DNA of 9,024 nt from Clostridiales bacterium (GTDB lineage Bacteria; Bacillota; Clostridia; Oscillospirales; Acutalibacteraceae): contig JAAZGX010000100.1 of NCBI GenBank assembly GCA_012511005.1, forward strand, positions 1 to 9,024, read 5' to 3'. Both the position numbers and the translations under genes were made by a program. Numbering within the stretch: the stretch's first letter is position 1; the number at the start of each line of letters is the position of its first letter. This document shows positions 1 to 5,748 of this stretch, one piece after another. The notes under the pieces are model-generated. The model worked only from the letters and a program-made list of their open reading frames with translations, made no database searches and had not been told where the DNA came from.

Positions 1-65
1 CCGTAAATATTATTCGGCATTCTGGAAATGATACCATTTTGACACTGCGGATAAATAATTTTCAA
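1..65 (-). CDS. Possible 5' end of a divergent gene, cut by the left edge
   Basis: A TTG codon at 65..63 opens a frame without stops to the left edge, reading MKIIYPQCQNGIISRMPNNIY. It is preceded by AGGGTGAG (77..70) with a 4-base gap, a good Shine-Dalgarno match using the GGTGA part of the consensus. The same AGGGTGA plus five bases plus TTG arrangement occurs before the symporter gene at 2068, which supports a real start. Only 21 codons are visible and I do not recognise the family. The first residues faintly recall the N-terminus of some IS110-type transposases, but the diagnostic downstream motif is not there. It would be transcribed away from the glycosylase, with 40 bases between the two starts. 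A chance frame of this length is entirely possible. Confidence 0.35.
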   Translation of the reverse strand, partial: MKIIYPQCQNGIISRMPNNIY

Positions 66-68
66 AAT
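39..68 (+). promoter_or_regulatory. Possible sigma-A promoter for the glycosylase gene
   Basis: TTGACA at 39-44 is a perfect -35 hexamer. The best -10 after it is CAAAAT at 63-68 with an 18-base spacer, only four of six consensus bases. It would lie inside the possible divergent gene at 1-65. The perfect -35 is suggestive and the -10 is weak. Confidence 0.3.
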
Positions 69-105
69 ACTCACCCTTTTATTAAAAGCAATCGGAGAAA
101 AAACA

Positions 106-588
106 ATGATTCAGCACCACCCATTTTTGCCGCTTTATGACGAGAATGCCGAAATATTAATACTTGGAAGTTTTCCGTCTGTAAAAACGCGGGAGGTAAA
201 CTTTTTTTACGGTCATCCACAAAACAGATTTTGGCAGGTAATAGCCGCCGTATTCGGCAGTGAAACACCGCAAAGCGTACAGGAGAAAAAGGAGTTTATA
301 TTTGCTCATAAGTTAGCAATATGGGATGTACTCTCATCGTGCTATATTGAAAACTCTGCTGACAGTACAATAAAACGAGCTAAAGCGAATGACCTTTCAA
401 ATATATTTGAAAATGCAGATATAAAAAAAATCTTTGTAAACGGCAGAGCGGCAGAAAAATATTATACAAATTTGATAGAGCCAAAGCTAAAAAGAAAAGC
501 CGTATATCTCCCCTCAACAAGCCCCGCAAATGCCTCATACTCTCTTGAAAAGCTTATAAAAGAGTGGCAAATAATAAAAAGAAAATAG
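106..588 (+). CDS. DNA-deoxyinosine (hypoxanthine-DNA) glycosylase, UDG superfamily
   Basis: This 160-residue protein matches the short single-domain glycosylases of uracil-DNA glycosylase family 6 (hypoxanthine-DNA glycosylases). They remove the deaminated adenine product hypoxanthine from DNA, starting base-excision repair. Visible signatures are ILGSFPS at 19-25 in the first strand-loop, the segment YGHPQNRFW at 35-43, IWDVL at 72-76, a strand ending in VNGRAAEKY (111-119), and the C-terminal LPSTSPAN at 135-142. N40 lies where the family carries a functionally important Asn, though I infer this position by motif rather than alignment. Length is normal for the family and no domain is missing. 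The ATG at 106 follows GGAG (94-97) by eight bases, and an in-frame stop at 52-54 limits upstream extension. The gene converges on the symporter gene, with 25 bases between their ends and no clear terminator. Activity on hypoxanthine versus uracil cannot be settled from sequence. Confidence 0.9.
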   Translation: MIQHHPFLPLYDENAEILILGSFPSVKTREVNFFYGHPQNRFWQVIAAVFGSETPQSVQEKKEFIFAHKLAIWDVLSSCYIENSADSTIKRAKANDLSNIFENADIKKIFVNGRAAEKYYTNLIEPKLKRKAVYLPSTSPANASYSLEKLIKEWQIIKRK

Positions 589-613
589 CTTATAATTTTT
601 GCTGCTAAGAGGT

Positions 614-2068
614 TTAGTTGGTTGCCGCCTTAGATTTCTCTATTCTCATTTCTGTAAGCTCTTTATACATATTTTCACGCTTAGAGCCTGTTAAATCATA
701 AAAGAACATCGGAAAGACGCCTATAATGCCAAGGAGCGCCGGCACTATTGTATAAAGCGCCCATATTTTTGATTTTGTAGATGATGACTGTTTGACTATT
801 GCGCTTTCGTCAGAGGTTTTATATCCTATAACATCAAGAAGAAATGTGCCGCTTGAGCGCGAAAGGGCATTTGAGAACTTACCGACAAATGTCATAACAG
901 AAAAGGATATTCCCTCTGTGCGCTGACCTGTCGTATATTCCGCATAGTCCACGGTTTCACCTATCATCTCCATGGGGACTACGGAGTTAATGCCGTTTGT
1001 GACACCGCCGAAAGCATCTAAAATCATAAACAGAGGTATAATAAATGAAAGTGATGAATAGTGCTTATACCCGATAGTATATTTTAGCAGAGACAGGATA
1101 AAAGAGTAAAATTTTGAAAAGATTATCATCTGCTTATTATTCATAAACTTCTTAAAAACCTTGAGGAAAAAGAAGCTTGAAAGGCTTACAATGGCATTTG
1201 GTATGCCCATTAAAAGCGAGACGGAAGCAACGCCTAATACATCAACAAAATAATATGTTCCAAATGTGCCGCCAATACCGCCAAAGGCGCTTAACACTTC
1301 TTTTAATATAAGAATACGGAGATATTTGTTTTTATAAAGTCCGCCAAGGCATTCCTTTAACGACGGCTCCTCAGAGGATTGCTGTACTCTCTCTTTTACG
1401 GCAAAGCCCGAAAGACTGAAAAGCGCCATACCTAAAATAGAGGTTATGAGAGCTACAACAAAGAAAAGCTCTCGAAAGCTTGCCGATATAATTTTTCTTG
1501 AAGAAAGGTCTATAAGTATAGGCATTGCAATTCCGGGAATAGAGCCTACAATGCTTGAAATAAAGCGGGCAGAGGTGATAGCGCGCGTTCTATCGTCCGG
1601 ATTTGGTGAGATAGCGGCAGAAAGGCTCCAAAAGGGAACATCACCTATCGTATAGAAAAATTCCCACAGAAAGTATGTTATCGTCATATATACTATTTTG
1701 CCGGGAGCGTCCGAACCGCCCTCGCCCACAATCAGAGGACCTGCAAAAAGCGCTATTGTAGTAATAGCAAGAGGTATTGGCACCGCCATAAGGTATGGGC
1801 GAAACTTTCCGTACCGAGTACGCGTTTTGTCAACGAGAGAGCCCATTAAAGGGTCGTTTATAGTATCCCAAATCCCTTCAATAAAAAGCATTACGGACAC
1901 AATTTTTGCATCAATATTAAAAACATTTACGAAAAAATATGTTATATAAGAGCAAAGGAATGTGTAGCTCATACATTGACCGCCGTTGGCGATACCGTAT
2001 ATTAGGTTTTCTTTGGGAGTAACATATCTTGTGCTAAGAGTTTTTTCGGGCATATTTTGATTTGACAA
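614..2068 (-). CDS. GPH-family (glycoside-pentoside-hexuronide:cation) symporter, MFS superfamily
   Basis: This is a polytopic inner-membrane protein of about 484 residues with roughly 12 hydrophobic segments. The GPH hallmark follows the second transmembrane segment: NDPLMGSLVDKTRTRYGKFR (residues 71-90 from the TTG start), with the Asp-Pro pair and the TRTRxGKxRPY stretch intact. GPH proteins import glycosides, pentosides or hexuronides with Na+ or H+; substrate and ion cannot be read from this sequence. The frame can open at GTG 2077, TTG 2068 or ATG 2053. I prefer TTG 2068 because AAGGGTGA (2081..2074) ends five bases before it; GTG 2077 overlaps that site and has no good one upstream, and ATG 2053 is about 20 bases away. 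It is the last gene of the minus-strand operon, 80 bases after the OadG-like peptide, with no terminator between them. Sharing a transcript with a Na+-pump subunit makes Na+ coupling plausible, which is inference. Confidence 0.88.
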   Translation of the reverse strand: MSNQNMPEKTLSTRYVTPKENLIYGIANGGQCMSYTFLCSYITYFFVNVFNIDAKIVSVMLFIEGIWDTINDPLMGSLVDKTRTRYGKFRPYLMAVPIPLAITTIALFAGPLIVGEGGSDAPGKIVYMTITYFLWEFFYTIGDVPFWSLSAAISPNPDDRTRAITSARFISSIVGSIPGIAMPILIDLSSRKIISASFRELFFVVALITSILGMALFSLSGFAVKERVQQSSEEPSLKECLGGLYKNKYLRILILKEVLSAFGGIGGTFGTYYFVDVLGVASVSLLMGIPNAIVSLSSFFFLKVFKKFMNNKQMIIFSKFYSFILSLLKYTIGYKHYSSLSFIIPLFMILDAFGGVTNGINSVVPMEMIGETVDYAEYTTGQRTEGISFSVMTFVGKFSNALSRSSGTFLLDVIGYKTSDESAIVKQSSSTKSKIWALYTIVPALLGIIGVFPMFFYDLTGSKRENMYKELTEMRIEKSKAATN

Positions 2069-2073
2069 ATTCG

Positions 2074-2081
2074 TCACCCTT
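2074..2081 (-). promoter_or_regulatory. Shine-Dalgarno site deciding the symporter start
   Basis: AAGGGTGA on the minus strand lies five bases before TTG 2068 and overlaps the alternative GTG 2077. It is the only good ribosome-binding sequence near this start and resembles the site before the left-edge frame at 65. Confidence 0.55.
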
Positions 2082-2148
2082 TTTTATGTGATAGAAAATA
2101 ACATAATATTTTCTTAGGGTAGTGCGAAAATCATTTGCGAAGAATGCA

Positions 2149-2301
2149 TTACACCTCGTTCTTGCCGTTCGTAAGCTTTTCAAGCGCATACATACTCAAT
2201 ATAATAACTCCCGTAACTGTAAAGATTCCAAGCATACCTTTGCCCATAACAGGCAAAGTTTCAGATAAACTTTTCACATTAAAAGCAAAATCTAAAAACA
2301 T
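2149..2301 (-). CDS. OadG-like small membrane subunit of a sodium-pump decarboxylase (50 aa)
   Basis: A 50-codon gene reads from ATG 2301 to TAA 2149. It has a short N-terminal amphipathic part, one predicted membrane helix at about 20-40 (core GMLGIFTVTGVIILSMYAL), and a short charged tail EKLTNGKNEV. A single N-terminal helix beginning with a GMLGIF-type stretch is typical of the gamma (OadG) subunit, which anchors and assembles the Na+-translocating decarboxylases. Unlike longer OadG proteins it has no extended cytoplasmic, Pro- or His-rich tail. Its Shine-Dalgarno AGGAGG (2314..2309) overlaps the oadB stop codon, so translation is probably coupled and the two proteins are likely made in proportion. 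The gene is only 11 bases from oadB. The longer overlapping plus-strand frame at 2135-2320 lacks these signals. The family call rests on context and hydrophobic pattern; an unrelated small membrane protein remains possible. Confidence 0.75.
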   Translation of the reverse strand: MFLDFAFNVKSLSETLPVMGKGMLGIFTVTGVIILSMYALEKLTNGKNEV

Positions 2302-2308
2302 TTTTAAG

Positions 2309-2314
2309 CCTCCT
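2309..2314 (-). promoter_or_regulatory. Shine-Dalgarno AGGAGG overlapping the oadB stop codon
   Basis: The minus strand reads TTAGGAGG, in which TAG (2315..2313) ends oadB and AGGAGG (2314..2309) is a perfect ribosome-binding site seven bases before the OadG-like ATG. This implies translational coupling of the two genes. Confidence 0.8.
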
Positions 2315-3434
2315 AACTGACAAGATTAAGGATAAGACCGCCTGCTATTACAGAGGCAATTTGCCCCGATACATTAACGCCCGTTGAGTGCATTAACAGG
2401 AAGTTTTGGTTATCTTCCTCAAGCCCCATTTTGTGGACAACTCTTGCGGACATCGGGAAAGCCGATATGCCTGCGGCGCCTATCATAGGATTAATCTTTT
2501 GCTTTAAGAACAGATTTAGGAATTTTGCAAACATTACGCCGCCTATTGTATCAAATATAAATGCAACGAGCCCAAGTCCTAAAATTACAAGCGTTTCCTT
2601 TGCAAGGAAATCATCTGCCCTCATTTTAGCGGCAACGGTAATTCCGAGTAAAAGCGTTATAAGGTTTGCAAGCATGTTCTGTGCAGATTCAGATAAACTA
2701 TTTACAACAAGGCATTCTCTTATAAGGTTTCCAAACATAAGAAAGCCTATTAAAGCAACACTTCGAGGAGAAACTAAACCCGTTATAACTGTAATAATAA
2801 TGGGGAAAAGAATTCGTGTGAGCCTTGAAACTTCCCGTGCTTTGTAGGGCATGCGGATAAGCCGCTCTTTTTTTGTGGTGCAAAGCTTAATAAACGGAGG
2901 TTGAATAATCGGCACAAGCGCCATATAAGAGTACGCACATACTATAATGGGACCTATATAATTAGACTCAAGAAAGTTTGCAACGAATATAGATGTGGGC
3001 CCGTCCGCCGCGCCGATAATTGATATAGACGCCGCGTCTTTAATGTCAAATCCAAAAAGAGCCGCAACGGAGAATGTGAAGAATATACCAAACTGTGCAG
3101 CAGCGCCAAAAAGCATAAGCTTAGGGTTTGAAAGCAGCGGACCAAAGTCTATCATCGCGCCTATACCGATAAAAAGCAGTAACGGAAACAGCTCATTAGC
3201 TATGCCGAAATCAAACAACGAGTCAAGTATGCCTTCCTCTGCACCCGTGGGGTAAAATTGAGTAACAGCGCCCGAAAAAGGTAAATTGACAAGGATTGCG
3301 CCAAAGCCTATCGGCAAGAGCAAAGCCGGCTCCATTTCCTTTTTTATTGCAAGATATATGAGAATGGCGCCAATAACCCACATAACAACCATTTTCCACT
3401 CTAAATTAAGAACATTGCCGAAAAGCTCGTACAC
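2313..3434 (-). CDS. oadB: Sodium-ion-translocating decarboxylase beta subunit (OadB/GcdB/MmdB family)
   Basis: The 373-residue protein has about nine to eleven hydrophobic segments. Family members form the membrane channel that exports Na+ when a biotin-bound carboxyl group is released, for oxaloacetate, methylmalonyl-CoA or glutaconyl-CoA decarboxylases. Diagnostic motifs are GAADGPTSIFVANFL at 141-155, AYSYMALVPIIQPP at 167-180, AFPMSARVV at 325-333 and LMHSTGVNVSGQIA at 347-360. D144 in the ADGPT motif corresponds to the conserved Asp linked to Na+ transport in the Klebsiella enzyme. The C-terminal motif is slightly unusual, with STGVNVSG where many relatives have an AMGPNVAG-like sequence. 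The start is GTG 3434, nine bases after AGGGGG (3449..3444). A consensus promoter lies about 80 bases upstream, and the OadG-like gene and the symporter follow. No alpha carboxyltransferase or biotin carrier gene is present, so which decarboxylase it serves is unknown. The symbol denotes the family, not a proven substrate. Confidence 0.9.
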   Translation of the reverse strand: MYELFGNVLNLEWKMVVMWVIGAILIYLAIKKEMEPALLLPIGFGAILVNLPFSGAVTQFYPTGAEEGILDSLFDFGIANELFPLLLFIGIGAMIDFGPLLSNPKLMLFGAAAQFGIFFTFSVAALFGFDIKDAASISIIGAADGPTSIFVANFLESNYIGPIIVCAYSYMALVPIIQPPFIKLCTTKKERLIRMPYKAREVSRLTRILFPIIITVITGLVSPRSVALIGFLMFGNLIRECLVVNSLSESAQNMLANLITLLLGITVAAKMRADDFLAKETLVILGLGLVAFIFDTIGGVMFAKFLNLFLKQKINPMIGAAGISAFPMSARVVHKMGLEEDNQNFLLMHSTGVNVSGQIASVIAGGLILNLVS

Positions 3435-3471
3435 CTATATTGACCCCCTACAGAATAATTACGGTACTAAA

Positions 3472-3547
3472 CCGCTTAAAAAGCAAATATGTCACCATTA
3501 TTATATTATAGCGAATTATATCATAAACACCCTCTCTTTTCAAGCGG
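3472..3547. repeat. Widely spaced inverted 12-mer in the divergent control region
   Basis: CCGCTTAAAAAG at 3472-3483 is repeated in inverted orientation at 3536-3547 (CCGCTTGAAAAG on the minus strand), matching 11 of 12 positions, with 52 bases between the arms. The right arm covers the -35 hexamer of the oadB promoter and the left arm lies within its transcribed leader. This could be a two-site operator for a looping repressor, but a chance match in A+T-rich DNA is not excluded. Confidence 0.35.
3515..3543 (-). promoter_or_regulatory. Sigma-A promoter of the oadB operon
   Basis: On the minus strand TTGAAA (3543..3538) and a perfect TATAAT (3520..3515) are separated by exactly 17 bases. Transcription would begin near 3508, leaving a leader of about 74 bases before GTG 3434. 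The leader contains only a small four-base-pair CGGT/ACCG hairpin and no riboswitch that I recognise. Confidence 0.75.
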
Positions 3548-3580
3548 GAAAACTTTTTATTTAAAAAGGATTTTGTTTTT

Positions 3581-3608
3581 TTGAAAAATATGCTATCATC
3601 ATTAATAT
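3581..3608 (+). promoter_or_regulatory. Likely promoter of the Gfo/Idh/MocA gene
   Basis: TTGAAA at 3581-3586 and TAATAT at 3603-3608 are 16 bases apart. An alternative is the extended -10 TGCTATCAT at 3591-3599, which lacks a convincing -35. Either gives a leader of about 25 to 35 bases before ATG 3641. It points away from the oadB promoter, with 37 bases between the two -35 elements. Confidence 0.5.
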
Positions 3609-3640
3609 AGATAAAACTATTATAAAATCGGAGGTAAAGT

Positions 3641-4705
3641 ATGAAGAAGATTAAAGTCGCTGTTATCGGTTGCGGTGCTATTGCGAATTCGGCGCATATA
3701 CCGGCATATTTGGAAAGCGCCAAAGCTGAAATTAAGTATTTTTGTGATATTATTCCCGAAAGAGCGGACAAAGCCGTAGACCGTTATGATTGCGGTAAAG
3801 CCGTCTATGATTATCGTGAAATTCTTGATGATAAAGAGCTTGATGCCGTATCTGTATGTACTCCTAACGATATGCACGGGGTAATATCAATAGACTTTAT
3901 GAGACACGGCAAGGATGTTCTTTGTGAAAAACCGGCGGCAAGGATATTAAAAGAAGCGCTTGAAATGCAAAAGGTTTCAAAAGAAACGGGCAGGATATTA
4001 TCAATAGGCGTTTGCAACAGATACAGTAATGCCGTAAATCACATTAAGCGCCTTATAGAAGACGGTGTTTTAGGCGAGGTTCACCATGTTCATGCCAGTT
4101 TTCGCGCACATCGCTCTATACCCGGCATAGGCGGGGATTTCACGAAGAAATCCACAGCGGGCGGCGGCGCGCTTATTGACTGGGGCGTGCATTATTTAGA
4201 TTTAATTATATATTGCTGTAATGAGCCTACTCCTCTTACTGCAAGCGGCAATGCATTTTGCAAATTGGGCAAAAACATAAAAGAATATGCTTATAAAAGC
4301 ATGTGGTCAGAAAACACAGCGGACTTTGACGGTGTTTATGATGTTGACGATTCTGTAACGGGCATAGTAAGGACAAAAGGTCCCGTTATATCGTTTATCG
4401 GAGCGTGGGCACAAAATATTGGTGTTGACGAAACATATATTGATTTTATGGGCGATAAGGGCGGTATTAGATTAGAATACGGCGGGAGCTTCAAGCTTTA
4501 CTCGTTTAGTGACGGAATGCTGCTTGAAACACAACCCGATTTTAAGTCAAATCCAATACATAAAGATGAAGTAATTGACTTTGTCAATTCTGTAATTAAG
4601 GGCGAGCGCAACCGTAACGATATTGACAATGCAATTATAACCTCTAAAATAATGCAGGCGATTTACGACTCATCAGATGCAAACAGGGAAGTAGAAATTG
4701 TATAA
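3641..4705 (+). CDS. Gfo/Idh/MocA-family NAD(P)-dependent oxidoreductase
   Basis: This 354-residue cytoplasmic enzyme has the usual two-domain layout. The N-terminal Rossmann fold starts with KVAVIGCGAIANSAHIPAY, whose G10-C-G12-x-x-A15 binds the dinucleotide. CEKPAA at 95-100 holds the family's catalytic-site Lys (E96-K97-P98). The C-terminal substrate domain contains GGGALIDWGVHYLDL (174-188), where D180 and H184 match the GGGxLxDxGxHxxD signature. Family members oxidise, reduce or epimerise sugars, inositols and related polyols; the substrate here cannot be assigned. ATG 3641 is five bases after GGAGGT (3630-3635). Length is normal and all key residues are present. It is divergent from the OadB/OadG/GPH operon across about 206 bases of shared control DNA, suggesting the symporter may import a sugar that this enzyme acts on, which is inference. 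There is no strong terminator in its own direction. Confidence 0.92.
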   Translation: MKKIKVAVIGCGAIANSAHIPAYLESAKAEIKYFCDIIPERADKAVDRYDCGKAVYDYREILDDKELDAVSVCTPNDMHGVISIDFMRHGKDVLCEKPAARILKEALEMQKVSKETGRILSIGVCNRYSNAVNHIKRLIEDGVLGEVHHVHASFRAHRSIPGIGGDFTKKSTAGGGALIDWGVHYLDLIIYCCNEPTPLTASGNAFCKLGKNIKEYAYKSMWSENTADFDGVYDVDDSVTGIVRTKGPVISFIGAWAQNIGVDETYIDFMGDKGGIRLEYGGSFKLYSFSDGMLLETQPDFKSNPIHKDEVIDFVNSVIKGERNRNDIDNAIITSKIMQAIYDSSDANREVEIV

Positions 4706-4713
4706 TAAAGCAT

Positions 4714-4749
4714 AAAAAGATAACGGGGCAGGAATTCTCTTGCCCCGTT
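4714..4749 (-). terminator. Rho-independent terminator of the PfkB kinase gene
   Basis: AACGGGGCA (4722-4730) and TGCCCCGTT (4741-4749) form a perfect nine-base-pair stem with a ten-base loop. On the minus strand the stem is followed by ATCTTTTTATG, a U-rich tail. In the plus direction no T run follows, so it would end the oxidoreductase transcript only weakly. Confidence 0.85.
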
Positions 4750-4764
4750 GCTGTGTCAAAATTG

Positions 4765-5649
4765 TCAATAAAACTTTTTAATATACTCCTCGACATCAGC
4801 CCTCGTGCCTGAGAATGGTCCGGGAGACTCCATTTTTAGCGATACTGTCCCCGCTGCCATTAATAAGGAGTAAATAATGTCACTATGAAGCCGTTCGTTT
4901 ATATATGCCGCAAAAGTAGTGTCACCTCTGCCCGTTCTGCCGCTTAAATTTCGGGATTTTATAGGGCTTGTGTAAAATTGCTCTCCGTTATATACCAAAA
5001 CCTCGGTGTTGTGAGTGATAAGGATTTCCTTTGCGCCGAAAGAGTGCAAAACTTCCGCCGCCTTGCGCCTGTCTGCCGTACCCGTCATAATTTCCGCTTC
5101 CGCCGCGTCTGTTTTTAAGTATGTAATATATGGGAGCATTTCTTTTTTATCCGCCCAGTCCTTAAAATACATTTCCCCGCCTTTTTTTATATCAGCATGG
5201 CGAAGAACTGCTTGAACATCAACGGCGACGGCGCCTTTTTTAGATGCAAGCTTTATCATTTCATTGTCAAAATCACCGTAAACAAGTCCGGCAAAATGAT
5301 ATATATCGGCGTCTACATCCGGTATATCAGCGGCTATAAAACTTGTCCCTTTTGAAAGGCAAGTGCAAATTCGCTTTTCCTTATCGGGTGTTAAATATTG
5401 ATTTCTAATGGAAGTTGAGAAGTCGCCCGAAAGTGCTATAATATTTTCTTTAGGTATAGTAAAAGCAGAAAGCCTGCCAAAATCCTCTGATTTTAGCTTA
5501 GTAACGGCAAGCGGGTTGTGTCCCAAAGCAAATGCCGCGGCGCTTGAGTAAATAACGGCGCCGCCTAAGCTTTCTGCACCGTTTCCATCACTGTCTATAT
5601 TATAATCGAGTGAAATATGACCAATAATAACAGAGCTGTATTTTTCCAT
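4765..5649 (-). CDS. PfkB-family (ribokinase-like) carbohydrate or nucleoside kinase
   Basis: The 294-residue cytoplasmic protein is of normal length for ATP-dependent PfkB kinases, which phosphorylate sugars, sugar phosphates or nucleosides. The N-terminal substrate region has the Gly pair in SLGGAVIYSS (28-37). The C-terminal ATP and catalytic signature is SGRTGRGDTTFAAYI (236-250), with D243 as the predicted catalytic base. Two departures from the textbook pattern are visible: R241 replaces the usual Ala of the GAGD anion hole, and LKTDAAEAE (178-186) has Asp where the NxxE motif usually has Asn. The C-terminus carries KMESPGPFSGTRADVEEYI (272-290), probably a subfamily signature. ATG 5649 follows AAGGAG (5662..5657) by seven bases. 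The gene is monocistronic, with its own promoter and terminator, and diverges from rsmA. The substrate is unknown, and I see no specific link to the sugar locus on its left. Confidence 0.88.
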   Translation of the reverse strand: MEKYSSVIIGHISLDYNIDSDGNGAESLGGAVIYSSAAAFALGHNPLAVTKLKSEDFGRLSAFTIPKENIIALSGDFSTSIRNQYLTPDKEKRICTCLSKGTSFIAADIPDVDADIYHFAGLVYGDFDNEMIKLASKKGAVAVDVQAVLRHADIKKGGEMYFKDWADKKEMLPYITYLKTDAAEAEIMTGTADRRKAAEVLHSFGAKEILITHNTEVLVYNGEQFYTSPIKSRNLSGRTGRGDTTFAAYINERLHSDIIYSLLMAAGTVSLKMESPGPFSGTRADVEEYIKKFY

Positions 5650-5673
5650 CGTCCTTCTCCTTAAAGTGCTTTA

Positions 5674-5702
5674 TTGACTTACAGAATTTGTGGTTGTATA
5701 AT
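5674..5702 (+). promoter_or_regulatory. Sigma-A promoter of rsmA
   Basis: TTGACT (5674-5679) and a perfect TATAAT (5697-5702) are separated by 17 bases, a near-consensus strong promoter. Initiation near 5709 gives a leader of about 40 bases. Its -10 abuts the -10 of the divergent kinase promoter. Confidence 0.8.
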
Positions 5703-5705
5703 AAA

Positions 5706-5733
5706 AGTATAACAGGAAAAAAATAAAAATCAA
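5706..5733 (-). promoter_or_regulatory. Promoter of the PfkB kinase gene (extended -10)
   Basis: On the minus strand TTGATT (5733..5728) and TATACT (5711..5706) are 16 bases apart. The -10 is preceded by TGT, making an extended -10 (TGTTATACT). Initiation near 5699 gives a leader of about 50 bases. It lies back to back with, and overlaps, the rsmA initiation region. Confidence 0.6.
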
Positions 5734-5748
5734 TGAAATGGAGCAGTT

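Noticed and set aside
1..65. Left-edge frame as the start of an IS110-family transposase
   Set aside because: Only the first few residues (MKIIYP) resemble such proteins; the following catalytic DVHK-like motif is absent from the visible part.
71..268. 65-codon minus-strand frame over the glycosylase start
   Set aside because: It is antisense to the conserved glycosylase N-terminus and has no supporting ribosome site.
2078..2148. Terminator or separate strong promoter between the OadG-like gene and the symporter
   Set aside because: I found no stable stem with a T run and no convincing -35/-10 pair; the short repeated TGCGAA words there are direct, not inverted.
2135..2320. 61-codon plus-strand frame over the oadB/OadG-like junction
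   Set aside because: It has no ribosome site or homology, and it overlaps the minus-strand OadG-like gene, which has a perfect Shine-Dalgarno site and a membrane helix.
2431..2847. 138-codon plus-strand frame inside oadB
   Set aside because: It is antisense to well-conserved OadB motifs; its composition is the expected shadow of membrane-protein codons.
3435..3508. Riboswitch in the 74-base oadB leader
   Set aside because: Only a four-base-pair hairpin (CGGT/ACCG) is visible, with no recognisable aptamer or terminator-antiterminator pair.
3448..3771. 107-codon minus-strand frame upstream of oadB
   Set aside because: It crosses both promoters and the start of the Gfo/Idh/MocA gene and has low-complexity translation.
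4722..4749. The hairpin as a strong terminator for the plus-strand oxidoreductase
   Set aside because: No T run follows it on the plus strand; the U tail exists only in the minus direction.
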